DNA of 64,000 nucleotides from Ectothiorhodospira mobilis (GTDB lineage Bacteria > Pseudomonadota > Gammaproteobacteria > Ectothiorhodospirales > Ectothiorhodospiraceae). Of the stretch, positions 21,584 through 30,290 are shown piece by piece. Under the pieces are notes generated by a model that did not search any database, had not been told where the DNA came from, and worked only from the letters and a program-made list of their open reading frames with translations. The DNA is taken from contig NZ_FOUO01000002.1 of the NCBI RefSeq assembly GCF_900114895.1, positions 62,001 through 126,000 of the forward strand, given 5' to 3'. Numbering within the stretch: position 1 is the first letter of the stretch; each line of letters begins with the position of its first letter. Position numbers and translations under genes: made by a program.

Positions 21584-21868
21584 ATGAAGCTTTTTCCCGC
21601 CCTTACCCTTTCAGTGTCACTGCTGTGCGCCGCTGGTCTGGCCCAGGCGGCCGACCCGGTGAATGTGAACCGGGCCGATGCCGAGGCCCTGGCAGCGGGG
21701 CTGCATGGCGTCGGCCCCGTGAAGGCCGAGGCCATCATCGCCTACCGCGAGGCCCATGGGCCGTTCCGCTCGGTGCATGAACTGACCGAGGTGGACGGCA
21801 TCGGCGAGGCCACGGTGGAGCAGAATCTGGATGCCATCCACCTGGGTGAGCAGGCCGCGGCGAAGTAA
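21584..21868 (+). CDS. ComEA-like helix-hairpin-helix DNA-binding protein
   Basis: A 94-residue protein with a signal peptide (about 1-22, hydrophobic core then AQA-AD) followed by a single helix-hairpin-helix pair (VNVNRADAEALAAGLHGVG ... VDGIGEATVEQNL). This is the small ComEA form found downstream of pyrF in many gammaproteobacteria; ComEA binds incoming DNA in the periplasm during natural transformation. The ATG at 21584 has CAGGAG upstream, better than an upstream frame at 21500 with no signal peptide. No other competence gene is in the window, so a role in DNA uptake is inferred from the domain only. Confidence 0.88.
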   Translation: MKLFPALTLSVSLLCAAGLAQAADPVNVNRADAEALAAGLHGVGPVKAEAIIAYREAHGPFRSVHELTEVDGIGEATVEQNLDAIHLGEQAAAK

Positions 21869-21895
21869 TGCACGGCGGTTGATCCCGCCGTTGCA

Positions 21896-21929
21896 CACAG
21901 GGGGCGGCCCAGGCCGCCCCCTGTGTTTT
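21896..21929 (+). terminator. Strong Rho-independent terminator after the comEA-like gene
   Basis: CACAGGGGGCGGCC (21896-21909) and GGCCGCCCCCTGTG (21912-21925) are perfectly complementary and are followed directly by TTTT. In practice the innermost pairs open to form the loop. It closes the serC-to-comEA transcription block before galU. Confidence 0.85.
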
Positions 21930-22021
21930 GGGACCCCTGTGCCTTGGTGCCCTTGTGTTTTGGGGGAGGGCGTGCGCATGCTTGGCAAACCATCCATTGA
22001 ATCCGATTGCGAAGACGGGAC

Positions 22022-22909
22022 ATGCAGAAACAGATCCGAAAGGCAGTTTTCCCCGTGGCGGGTATGGGCACCCGTTTCCTGCCGGCCACGAAGGCGAATC
22101 CCAAGGAGATGCTTCCGGTCGTGGACAAGCCCCTCATCCAATACGCCGCCGAGGAGGCGGTGGAGGCGGGGATCAATGTTCTGGTGTTCGTCACCGGCCG
22201 CAACAAGCGCTCCATCCCAGACCACTTCGACAAGGCCTACGAGCTGGAGACGGAACTGGAGGAGCGGGGCAAGGAGAAGATGCTGGAGGTGGTGCGCAAC
22301 ATCCTCCCGCCGGGGGTGACCTGCGTCTATATCCGGCAGTCCGAGGCCCTGGGTCTTGGACACGCCGTGGGCTGTGCCCGTCCCGTGGTGGGGGATGACC
22401 CCTTTGCCGTCATCCTGGCGGACGACCTCATCGACGGCCGGGGCAAGGGTGCCCTGAAGCAGATGGTGGAGGTCTATGAGGAATATGGCTGCAGCATCCT
22501 GGGTGTGGAGGAGGTCCCGGAGGATCAGACCCACAAATACGGCGTGGTGCGGCCGGAGCGTGTTCAGGATGGCCTCTGGGATGTCCAGGCCATCGTGGAG
22601 AAGCCGGCCCCGGAGAAGGCCCCATCCAACATGGCAGTGGTGGGCCGTTACATCCTCACCCCGCGCATCTTTGACCTGATCGAGCAGACCGGCCGGGGGG
22701 CCGGCGGTGAGATCCAGCTCACCGACGCCATCTCCGACCTGCTGGCCGAGCAGCGTGTCCTGGCCCACCGCTTTGAAGGGACCCGCTATGACTGCGGCAG
22801 CAAGCTGGGCTACCTGCAGGCCACCGTGGAATACGCCTTGAAGCACCCCGAACTCAAGGCCAAGTTCGGCGATTACCTGCGGCGGGAAGTCTGCACCCGG
22901 GAAATCTGA
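22022..22909 (+). CDS. galU: UTP-glucose-1-phosphate uridylyltransferase
   Basis: GalU makes UDP-glucose for polysaccharide, glycogen or lipid glycosylation. The 295-residue protein has the nucleotidyltransferase motif [11 protein letters not shown] at 14-24, the catalytic DKPLIQYA region, EALGLGHAV, and the metal-binding LADDLID. ATG 22022 starts the usual family N-terminus; an in-frame ATG 15 nt upstream is possible. It is separated from the preceding gene by a terminator and from the following unknown gene by 112 nt. A CACCCCC / GGGGGTG hairpin just after the stop lacks a T-run. Confidence 0.96.
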   Translation: MQKQIRKAVFPVAGMGTRFLPATKANPKEMLPVVDKPLIQYAAEEAVEAGINVLVFVTGRNKRSIPDHFDKAYELETELEERGKEKMLEVVRNILPPGVTCVYIRQSEALGLGHAVGCARPVVGDDPFAVILADDLIDGRGKGALKQMVEVYEEYGCSILGVEEVPEDQTHKYGVVRPERVQDGLWDVQAIVEKPAPEKAPSNMAVVGRYILTPRIFDLIEQTGRGAGGEIQLTDAISDLLAEQRVLAHRFEGTRYDCGSKLGYLQATVEYALKHPELKAKFGDYLRREVCTREI

Positions 22910-23021
22910 ACCGGGTGTCACCCCCCTGGGGGTGTCTGGTGGGCCATCGGCCCCCGGGGTGCCACCCGCCCTGCCTGCGTGAGGACCGCGCAGGCCCCAT
23001 GAGCTGCCCCTGGCCCTGCGC

Positions 23022-24917
23022 TTGAACTGGTTCCGATTCAAAGGCAAGCCCTCCGCCGGGCGTGACGAAGGTATCTCCCTGGGAAGGGAGGACAACGAGC
23101 GGGTGGAGCGCTGGCAGCGGGCGGTGAAGCGGGTGCGGGTCACACGCAACCTGCTCAAGCTGGCCTGGACCGCCGGACCGGTGACGGGGATTGGCCTCTA
23201 CGGTGGTTACTACATCGGCTACGGGCGCCCCCCCGCCACCGACCTGCTGATCTACTTCACCACCTTCACCATCCTCTCCGGCCTGCTGGGTCTTTTGGCG
23301 GCCATCGTCTACGACACCACCTATGGGGCGGCCAAGGAGCGGGCACAGCAGGACGTCCTGGAGGCGGTGGACCTGCTGGGGGATCTGATCCTGGCGGTGC
23401 GCGACCTGGCCATGGAGGGCTTCGAGCCGGAGATCCGCCGCCGTGAGGCCGCCATGCAGCTCCTGCAGCGGGTGGATCTCTCTCCAGAGGCGGTGGCCTT
23501 CGCCTGTGAGGAACTCATCGGGGAACGGGAACTGGGCCGCTGTCTGGCCAAGATCGACACCTTCCGCCGGGCGGGACTCTACAGCCGCATCCGCGATCTG
23601 CACCAGGACCAGGGGGAGGCCTTCGACAAGGCCCTGTCGGAGCTGCACCGTGTGGCCCCCCTTGCCGCCTCGGTGCTGCGGGAACGCTACATGGGGGATG
23701 CCCCCAAGCTGCAGGACGGCATGCCCCGGGATGAGTTCTTTCTGGAGCGGGTCATGGCCGCCATCGACCAGGACAACCTCCTGCTCATGACCCCGGCGGA
23801 CGTGGAGGCCATGCTGCTGCTGGCCTTCGAGCTCATCAACGGGCGAGAGATCCCCATGCTCACCTTCAGCTATGCCGGAAGGTGGCGTCTGGCCTCGGTG
23901 CTGGATCACCTGGAGGAACAGCGCAGCCGCTACCGGGTGGCCCGGGCGGCCGGCAGCAACCGCATGCGCGCCCTGGCCACCTGGCTGGTGGAGGTGGAGG
24001 TGCTGGCCTATGAAGAGGTGCCGGAGGGGATCTCCGCCTCCCTGCTGGTGGACCGGGTGGTGGCGGCCCTGGACCGCCTGACCCGGCAGCTGGATGCCGA
24101 ATGCGACCGTCTGCGCCGGCGGCGGCACGGTTCCACCGGCGAACTCCGTCGTCTGGGGGATACCCTGGCCACTTCCCTGCGCCTCTACCGTATGGCCCAC
24201 GATGCCTATCGTGAGCTGGGCAGGGTGCATGCCGATCTGTTGCGGGCCTCGGAGGAATGGGAACGTCTGCAGGCCCTGCCGGGGGAGGAACGCGGTCATC
24301 TGCATCTGGGACCCGGGCGCAAGGGGCTGCGCATCGTGGAGCGGGTCATCGCCCTGGACGAGGATGCCCGCGAGGCGGTGTGCCAACACCTGGTGAACTA
24401 CCTGCACGGGGAGCAGCTGGAACGCCGCGGCCGGCGCTTCTTCACCCGTCAGGACGGCCGCCGGCGCGCCCTCACCCTGGAAGGGGCGCGGCAGCTGGCG
24501 GTGGAGACGGCCCTGGCCCTGGATCCCCATATCCGCCTCTCCCGTCCCGAGGTGCAGCGGGGCATCGGCGCCAGTCGCGCCAGTTACCTGGGCAACCTGG
24601 AGCCGGGGATGAGCGCCCACGAAAAGCGCACCCTGGGGGAGGCCATGGCCCAGGAGGTGGTGCAGGACATGAGCCATCCGGCGGAGCGCCTGGCCCTGGC
24701 CCTGGTGCGGCACTACCGAGTGAGCCTCACCGAGGAGGCGAAACAGTTCCTGCGGGACCATTACGGTGCCCGGGAACAGGTGCTGAACATGATCGCCCAG
24801 AGCCATGCCGAGGAGATGCCGCAGATGAACCTGCTCAGCCAGCGACCCACTGTCGTGCCCGCGCCCCGGCGGGACTGGTACCGCAGCCTGGTGCGGGCAA
24901 GACGCCTGCTGGACTGA
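23022..24917 (+). CDS. Uncharacterised 631-residue membrane-anchored protein
   Basis: I do not recognise this family. The N-terminal ~40 residues are basic and charged. Two hydrophobic segments follow (about 47-68 and 78-97, the first with GLYGGYYIGYG), and the remaining ~530 residues are soluble, alpha-helical and rich in Arg, Glu and Leu. Heptad-like stretches around 300-420 suggest helical bundles or coiled coil. No catalytic motif, nucleotide-binding loop or metal cluster is evident. The start is uncertain: TTG 23022 is the most upstream in-frame start and has no good ribosome-binding site. It overlaps the stop of an 8-codon ATG frame at 22999. Codon use matches the neighbours, so it looks native. 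It is followed 79 nt later by the metal permease. Confidence 0.7.
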   Translation: MNWFRFKGKPSAGRDEGISLGREDNERVERWQRAVKRVRVTRNLLKLAWTAGPVTGIGLYGGYYIGYGRPPATDLLIYFTTFTILSGLLGLLAAIVYDTTYGAAKERAQQDVLEAVDLLGDLILAVRDLAMEGFEPEIRRREAAMQLLQRVDLSPEAVAFACEELIGERELGRCLAKIDTFRRAGLYSRIRDLHQDQGEAFDKALSELHRVAPLAASVLRERYMGDAPKLQDGMPRDEFFLERVMAAIDQDNLLLMTPADVEAMLLLAFELINGREIPMLTFSYAGRWRLASVLDHLEEQRSRYRVARAAGSNRMRALATWLVEVEVLAYEEVPEGISASLLVDRVVAALDRLTRQLDAECDRLRRRRHGSTGELRRLGDTLATSLRLYRMAHDAYRELGRVHADLLRASEEWERLQALPGEERGHLHLGPGRKGLRIVERVIALDEDAREAVCQHLVNYLHGEQLERRGRRFFTRQDGRRRALTLEGARQLAVETALALDPHIRLSRPEVQRGIGASRASYLGNLEPGMSAHEKRTLGEAMAQEVVQDMSHPAERLALALVRHYRVSLTEEAKQFLRDHYGAREQVLNMIAQSHAEEMPQMNLLSQRPTVVPAPRRDWYRSLVRARRLLD

Positions 24918-24946
24918 CGCTGAACCCCGGGTCCCGCCTCGAGTCC

Positions 24947-24978
24947 ATACTATGAAACGAGTATCATTCCTGTAATGA
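24947..24978 (+). promoter_or_regulatory. Two adjacent dyads in an AT-rich island before the permease gene
   Basis: ATACT (24947-24951) and AGTAT (24960-24964) form one inverted repeat. TCATT (24964-24968) and AATGA (24974-24978) form a second, sharing a base with the first. The island ends 18 nt before the permease ATG at 24997, where an operator would control a promoter. The regulator is not known; an ArsR- or MerR-type metal sensor is a guess from the gene controlled. Confidence 0.45.
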
Positions 24979-24996
24979 ATCCCGATGGAGTACCCC

Positions 24997-26088
24997 ATGG
25001 TGATGCACATCCTGCAGGAGATCCTGGGCCTGGCCCTGGCCGCCGCCCCCTGGCTGTTGCTGGGCCTGATGGCCGCCGGCGCGGTGAAGGCCTGGGTGCC
25101 CGAGGCCCTCATGCGCCGCTGGGTCGGCGGGGATGGATTCGCGGGGGTGGCCCGGGGGGCGGTCATCGGCGCGCCGCTGCCCCTGTGCTCCTGCGGGGCC
25201 ATCCCCACCGGGATCACCCTGTATCGGGGCGGGGCCGGCCGGGGTCCCACCACGGCCTTCATGATCGGCACCCCCGGGATCGGGGTGGATTCCCTGGCGG
25301 TGAGCTACGCCCTGCTGGGCCCCTTCATGATGCTCGCCCGCGCCCTGGGGGCCGTGGTCACGGCCATCGCCACCGGCCTGCTGGTGGGGTTCAGCCGCGG
25401 CGTCGCTCCCGCTGCGGTGGATGCCCCCTCCGGGGCGGCCGCTTGCACGGGCGGCTGCTGCGGCGATGACGCATCCGTCCACGACCATGGCCACGCCCCC
25501 GCCCCTTCGCCGGCGGGTCCCGGGGGGAGGCTGCGCGCGGGGCTGGCCTACGCCTTCACCGAACTCCTGGATGACATCGGCCCCTGGATCCTGGGGGGCC
25601 TGATCCTGGCCGGTATGCTGGTGGGCCTGGTGCCCGATGCGTGGTGGGCGGGTCTGGAGAACGGGCCGTTCACCCTCCTGCTGCTGTCCCTGGTGGGGAT
25701 TCCCCTCTATATCTGCGCCACCGCCGCCACCCCCGTGGCCGCGGGGCTGCTGGCCGCCGGCCTCTCCCCCGGGGCCGTGCTGGTGTTCCTGCTGGCGGGT
25801 CCGGTCACCAGCCTGGCCACGCTGGGGGTGCTGCGGCGGGAGATGGGTAACGCCGCCCTGGGGTTGTACCTGGGCGGGATCGTGGCCAGCACCGTCGCCC
25901 TGGGCCTGGGGCTGGATCTGCTGGTGGGTACCCTGGGGCTGGATGTCCCCGCACAGGCCGGTGCCGTGCGCGAACTCACCCCCGCCTGGCTGGGCTGGGC
26001 CGCCCTGGCGGTGCTGTTGGCGGTGGGGCTGCGGCCTTTGCGCCGGGGGCTCGCCGGTCTGGGACGCCGCCTGGCCCTGGGGGAGTGA
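24997..26088 (+). CDS. Permease of the SO_0444 / ArsP-like (DUF318) family, probable heavy-metal efflux
   Basis: A 363-residue inner-membrane protein with about eight predicted helices in two related halves. The family's cysteine motif LPLCSCGAIP (Cys64, Cys66) lies at the end of the first half. The central cytoplasmic loop carries a likely metal-binding cluster: Cys150, Cys154, Cys155, then His162, His164 and His166. The second half has the paired motif YICATAATPVA. Relatives are annotated as Cu/Zn efflux transporters or organoarsenical permeases. ATG 24997 was chosen over ATG 24985 because GGAG lies 6 nt upstream. Upstream dyads suggest regulated expression. The SRAP gene follows after 4 nt. 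The exact metal or arsenical substrate is not deducible. Confidence 0.82.
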   Translation: MVMHILQEILGLALAAAPWLLLGLMAAGAVKAWVPEALMRRWVGGDGFAGVARGAVIGAPLPLCSCGAIPTGITLYRGGAGRGPTTAFMIGTPGIGVDSLAVSYALLGPFMMLARALGAVVTAIATGLLVGFSRGVAPAAVDAPSGAAACTGGCCGDDASVHDHGHAPAPSPAGPGGRLRAGLAYAFTELLDDIGPWILGGLILAGMLVGLVPDAWWAGLENGPFTLLLLSLVGIPLYICATAATPVAAGLLAAGLSPGAVLVFLLAGPVTSLATLGVLRREMGNAALGLYLGGIVASTVALGLGLDLLVGTLGLDVPAQAGAVRELTPAWLGWAALAVLLAVGLRPLRRGLAGLGRRLALGE

Positions 26089-26092
26089 TCCC

Positions 26093-26776
26093 GTGTGCGG
26101 CCGCTTTGCCCTGTACACTCCCCTGGGGCCGGTCGTGGCCCGCTACTTCGGGTTGACCGACGCCCCGCAGGGGGAACCCCGCTACAACGTGGCCCCGGGC
26201 ACGGCCATCCACATCCTCCAGACCGATGCACAAGGCAGCCCGCGGCTTGATCCCTGCCACTGGGGATTCCGGCCTCCGGGGGCCGGGGTGGACGCGCCCC
26301 GGCCCATCAACGCCCGCGCCGAGAAGGTGGCCACCAGCCCCTATTTCTGTGGGGCTTTCGCCCGCCACCGCTGCCTCATCCCGGCCGATGGCTGGTACGA
26401 ATGGCGACAGACCCCGCAAGGTCGCCAGCCCTACTACATCACCCTGCGTGATCCCGGCGAGGCTGAGGTGATCTTCCTCGCCGGCATCCACGCCCCCGGC
26501 ACCGGGGTGGAGGATGGCGGCTGTGCCGTGATCACCGAACCCGCCCGCGGCCCCCTGGCCACCATCCATCCCCGCCAGCCCCTGGCCCTGAATCCCACCT
26601 GCCTGCAGGCCTGGCTCGATCCGGATATCACCGAGCGTCAGACCTTACGGGCCCGCATCCGCCCCCTGGATCCCGCACGCCTGGAGATCCGCCCCGTGGA
26701 CCTCCGGGTGAACCGTGCCGGGGAGGAGGGGCCGGAGTTGATCCGCGAACGTCAACGGGGACTGCCCGCCTCTTAG
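26093..26776 (+). CDS. SRAP-domain protein (YedK/HMCES type), abasic-site DNA-protein crosslinker
   Basis: SRAP proteins form a thiazolidine crosslink with abasic sites in single-stranded DNA, shielding them. The 227-residue protein starts at a GTG giving MCGRF, so the catalytic Cys is residue 2 as required after Met removal. The other active-site residues are visible as Asn73 (INARAEKV), Glu103 (DGWYEW) and His159 (ATIHPR), nearly the same numbers as E. coli YedK. The start is fixed by the need for Cys2. It lies 4 nt after the permease, an uncommon partnership. I did not see a LexA box nearby, since the gene has no promoter region of its own. Confidence 0.92.
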   Translation: MCGRFALYTPLGPVVARYFGLTDAPQGEPRYNVAPGTAIHILQTDAQGSPRLDPCHWGFRPPGAGVDAPRPINARAEKVATSPYFCGAFARHRCLIPADGWYEWRQTPQGRQPYYITLRDPGEAEVIFLAGIHAPGTGVEDGGCAVITEPARGPLATIHPRQPLALNPTCLQAWLDPDITERQTLRARIRPLDPARLEIRPVDLRVNRAGEEGPELIRERQRGLPAS

Positions 26777-26935
26777 TGCTGCCGGATCCCGTCCCGGCGG
26801 AATATGCCGATCCCCGGCCACAGGTTGGCGCTGAGCAAGGCGTTGGAGAGGGCGAAGGCAAGGAGGGCCGAGGGATGTACTTGATCCGGATCGAGCCGCG
26901 CACCGTGCATGGGGGCCGGTGTGCTAGCCTTCCTG

Positions 26936-26981
26936 CAGGAACGCCCCCTGGGCGGAGTCGCACATCAGCCAGGAACGCCCC
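26936..26981 (+). repeat. 12-bp direct repeat flanking the putA ribosome-binding site
   Basis: CAGGAACGCCCC occurs at 26936-26947 and again at 26970-26981. The second copy contains the putA ribosome-binding sequence and abuts the ATG at 26982. It may be a duplicated leader or a tandem regulator or RNA-binding site. Confidence 0.5.
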
Positions 26982-29900
26982 ATGAGCCGATTCATCTATC
27001 CAGAACCCGAGACCTGGATCCCCGCGGACCGTCAGGGGATCCGGGATCACTACCGGTGCGACGAGGCCGAGGCGGTGCGCATGCTGCTGGGGGAACTGCC
27101 CCCGGATGAGGAGACGGGTACACGCATCCGTTACCTGGCCCGGGGTCTGGTGAAGGGCATGATCCAGGCCGGGGAACGGCGCTCGGGGATCGGCGCCCTG
27201 CTGCAGGAATACGATCTCTCCAGTGAGGAGGGCATCGCCCTGATGTGCCTGGCGGAGGCCCTGCTGCGGGTGCCGGATAAGGACACCGCGGACCGTCTCA
27301 TCCGCGACAAGCTCACCGCCGCCCACTGGGATACGCACCTGGGCGGAGGGCGCCCCTTCACGGTGAACGCCGCCAACTGGGGGCTGTGGATCAGCGAGCG
27401 CATCATCGACACCGAAGAGCGCCGCCGCTGGCTCGGTGGCGTGGTGCATCGCATGCTGGCCCGGGCCGGTGGGCCGGTGATCCGCACCGCCGTGCGCCGC
27501 GCCATGGCGGTACTGGGGGACAGCTTCGTCCTCGGCCGCGACATGCCCGAGGCCATGAAGCGCGCCCGCCGCAACGAGAAGCTGGGCTACCGCTACTCCT
27601 ACGACATGCTGGGGGAATCCGCCCGCACCGAGGCGGACGCGCAGCGCTATTTCCAGGACTACCGTCAGGCCATCGAGGCCATCGGCAAGGCGGTGGATCC
27701 GCGCATGGCCCTGCCGGAGCGGCCCGGTATCTCCATCAAGCTCTCCGCCCTGGATCCCCGCTTCGAGCCGGGCCAGGAGACCCGCCTGGCAGGAAGGCTC
27801 ATGCCCCGGGTGCTGGAGCTGTGCAAACTGGCCCGGGAGTACCATATCCCCCTGTGCATCGACGCGGAGGAGTCCTGGCGCCTGGATCTGACCCTGGACG
27901 TGGTGGAGGCCTTGCTGCAGGAACCCGGGCTGGACAACTGGAACGGCCTGGGCCTGGCGGTACAGGCCTATCAGAAGCGCTCCTGGGAGGTGCTGGGCTG
28001 GCTGGAGAAGAAGGCGGCGGCCCGTCAGCGCCAGGTGATGGTGCGGCTGGTGAAGGGGGCCTACTGGGATACGGAGATCAAGGAGACCCAGGTGCAGGGG
28101 CTGGCGGATTATCCCGTGTTCACCCGCAAGGCGGCCACGGATGTGGCCTTCATGGCTTGTGCCCGGCGGCTCCTGGAAGACTGCCCGCACCTCTATCCCC
28201 AGTTCGCCACCCACAACGCCTACACCGTGGCCGCCGTTCTGGAGATGGCCGGGGACCGGGCCTTCGAACTGCAGCGCCTGCACGGCATGGGGGAGACCCT
28301 CTACCCGCAGTTGATCCGGCGCGAGGACGGGGGTGGCGTCCCCTGCCGCATCTACGCCCCGGTGGGCAGCCACGAGCGGCTGCTGGCCTATCTGGTGCGC
28401 CGGCTCCTGGAGAACGGGGCCAACACCTCTTTCGTGCACCGGGTGCGGGAGTCGGACCTGGAGGACCTGGTGGCCGACCCGGCGGCCCGGCTGCGGGCCC
28501 GCAATGTCCTGCGCCATCCCCGTATCCCCCTGCCGGCGGACCTGTATGCCCCCCACCGGCGCAACAGTGCCGGGCTGGATTTTTCCGACCGTGCCGCCAT
28601 GGCCGACCTGGCCGTGGAGATGGGGTGCGCCTTCGGCCGGGGCGGGCCGCGCAAGGCCGGACCCATCATCGGCGGCAGCCTGCGCACCCGCACCGGCGAG
28701 GCGGTGCGGTCCCCCCGGGACACCGCCGCCGAGGTGGGCCGGGTCACCTGGGCCGGCGAACAGGAGGTGGAGGAGTCCCTGGCGGCGGCTCACGCCGCCT
28801 GGCCCGCCTGGGAGGGTACCCGGGCCGAGACCCGGGCACGGTTGCTGGAGAAGGTGGCCGATCTCTACGAGCAGCACCGGGCCGAGCTCATGGCCCTGTG
28901 CGTGGACGAGGCGGGTCGTACCCTGCGGGATGCCCATGCCGAGGTGCGCGAGGCGGTGGACTTCTGCCGCTACTACGCCTGGCAGGCCCGGCGCCAGCTG
29001 GACCGGCCCGTGGTCCTGCCGGGCCCCACGGGGGAACACAACGAACTCACCCTGCATGGACGCGGCGTGTTCGCCTGCATCAGCCCCTGGAACTTCCCCC
29101 TGGCCATTTTCACCGGTCAGGTGGCGGCGGCCCTGGTGGCGGGCAACGCCGTGGTGGCCAAACCGGCGGAACAGGCCTCCCTCACGGCGACCCGGGCCGT
29201 GGCCCTGATGCACCAGGCGGGGATTCCGCGGCAGGTGCTGCATTGCCTGCCCGGGTCGGGGGATCTGCTGGGACCGGCCCTGGTGCGGGACCGGCGCGTG
29301 GCCGGGGTGGTCTTCACCGGTTCGGTGGAGACGGCGCGGCGCATCCACCAGGACCTGGCGGGACGCGAGGGCCCCATCGTGCCCCTGATCGCCGAGACCG
29401 GCGGCATCAACGCCATGATCGTGGATTCCACCGCCCTGCACGAGCAGGTGGTGGCGGACATCGTGCGCTCCGCCTTCCTCAGCGCCGGGCAGCGCTGTTC
29501 CGCCCTGCGCCTGCTGTGTGTACAGGAGGACGTGGCCGAACCCCTGCTGCACATACTCCAGGGGGCCATGGACACCCTGGTGGTGGGGGATCCCCGCTGG
29601 CTGGCCACGGACGTGGGCCCGGTGATCGACGCCGAGGCCCTGGAGGGGCTGCGTTCCCATCACACCCGCATGCAGGGCATGGGGCGGGTGATCCACCGCG
29701 CCCCGGTGAGCGGCGATTGCGAGCAAGGGCTCTACATGCCCCCCACCCTCTACCGCCTGGAACGTCCGGAGGAACTGGACCGGGAGGTCTTCGGCCCCAT
29801 GCTGCACGTGGTGCGCTGGCGCTCCGGGGAACTGGAGGACCTGGTGGATCGCATCAACGCCCTGGGCTATGGCCTGACCCTGGGCCTGCACAGCCGCATC

Positions 29901-30230
29901 GCCGGCGCCGCGCAGCAGGTGCGACGGCGCGCCCGGGTGGGCAATCTCTACATCAACCGGGATATGGTGGGGGCCGTGGTGGGTACGCAGCCCTTCGGCG
30001 GCGAGGGGCTCTCGGGCACGGGGTTCAAGGCCGGCGGGCCCCATTACCTGCTGCGGTTCGTCAGCGAACGGGTGGCCACCTTCAACACGGCGGCGGTGGG
30101 CGGCAATGCCAGCCTGCTGGTGCTCTCGGATGATGAGGACATGCCGCAGCCCGCATCGGGTGCGGAGAAGGAAGGGCAGGATCCGGGACGGGCAGCGGCT
30201 GGGCGCCGCAGGAGGAAGGGCGCCCGGTGA
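26982..30230 (+). CDS. putA: Bifunctional proline dehydrogenase / L-glutamate gamma-semialdehyde dehydrogenase
   Basis: PutA oxidises proline to glutamate in two channelled steps, using FAD then NAD. The 1082-residue protein begins with an alpha-helical arm, then the PRODH barrel (about 180-470, with SIKLSALDPRFE and VRLVKGAYWD). The aldehyde dehydrogenase domain (about 560-1060) has SPWNFPLAIFTGQ and catalytic Cys839 in SAGQRCSA. The N-terminal ribbon-helix-helix DNA-binding domain of E. coli PutA is absent, so this version should not autoregulate. The C-terminus has an extra basic tail (RRRRKGAR). Starts at ATG 26982 within a 12-bp repeat. It is monocistronic and followed by a GC-rich hairpin. 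Confidence 0.96.
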   Translation: MSRFIYPEPETWIPADRQGIRDHYRCDEAEAVRMLLGELPPDEETGTRIRYLARGLVKGMIQAGERRSGIGALLQEYDLSSEEGIALMCLAEALLRVPDKDTADRLIRDKLTAAHWDTHLGGGRPFTVNAANWGLWISERIIDTEERRRWLGGVVHRMLARAGGPVIRTAVRRAMAVLGDSFVLGRDMPEAMKRARRNEKLGYRYSYDMLGESARTEADAQRYFQDYRQAIEAIGKAVDPRMALPERPGISIKLSALDPRFEPGQETRLAGRLMPRVLELCKLAREYHIPLCIDAEESWRLDLTLDVVEALLQEPGLDNWNGLGLAVQAYQKRSWEVLGWLEKKAAARQRQVMVRLVKGAYWDTEIKETQVQGLADYPVFTRKAATDVAFMACARRLLEDCPHLYPQFATHNAYTVAAVLEMAGDRAFELQRLHGMGETLYPQLIRREDGGGVPCRIYAPVGSHERLLAYLVRRLLENGANTSFVHRVRESDLEDLVADPAARLRARNVLRHPRIPLPADLYAPHRRNSAGLDFSDRAAMADLAVEMGCAFGRGGPRKAGPIIGGSLRTRTGEAVRSPRDTAAEVGRVTWAGEQEVEESLAAAHAAWPAWEGTRAETRARLLEKVADLYEQHRAELMALCVDEAGRTLRDAHAEVREAVDFCRYYAWQARRQLDRPVVLPGPTGEHNELTLHGRGVFACISPWNFPLAIFTGQVAAALVAGNAVVAKPAEQASLTATRAVALMHQAGIPRQVLHCLPGSGDLLGPALVRDRRVAGVVFTGSVETARRIHQDLAGREGPIVPLIAETGGINAMIVDSTALHEQVVADIVRSAFLSAGQRCSALRLLCVQEDVAEPLLHILQGAMDTLVVGDPRWLATDVGPVIDAEALEGLRSHHTRMQGMGRVIHRAPVSGDCEQGLYMPPTLYRLERPEELDREVFGPMLHVVRWRSGELEDLVDRINALGYGLTLGLHSRIAGAAQQVRRRARVGNLYINRDMVGAVVGTQPFGGEGLSGTGFKAGGPHYLLRFVSERVATFNTAAVGGNASLLVLSDDEDMPQPASGAEKEGQDPGRAAAGRRRRKGAR

Positions 30231-30251
30231 TAGGGTACCGCACCCCCTGGA

Positions 30252-30284
30252 GGCCCGGCCCCGTCGGGATCGCGGGGCCGGGCC
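30252..30284. terminator. Perfect 12-bp hairpin between convergent genes
   Basis: GGCCCGGCCCCG (30252-30263) and CGGGGCCGGGCC (30273-30284) pair perfectly around a 9-nt loop. It sits between the ends of putA (+) and the small membrane gene (-), so it can serve both directions, but no clear T-run is present on either side. Confidence 0.55.
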
Positions 30285-30290
30285 GGGGCT

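Noticed and set aside
21922-21964. A repeated TGTGTTTTGGG (21922-21932 and 21954-21964)
   Set aside because: The first copy is part of the terminator tail. Two short copies in a T/G-rich spacer can arise by chance, and no structure or gene is attached.
22999-23025. An 8-codon frame MSCPWPCA before the 631-residue gene as a regulatory leader peptide
   Set aside because: Too short to support without comparative data and no ribosome-binding site is evident. It is mentioned only as a possibility with the unknown gene.
26628-30044. A 1138-codon frame antisense to putA
   Set aside because: It overlaps all of a clear putA gene, has biased low-complexity composition and no ribosome-binding site, and is expected by chance at this GC content.
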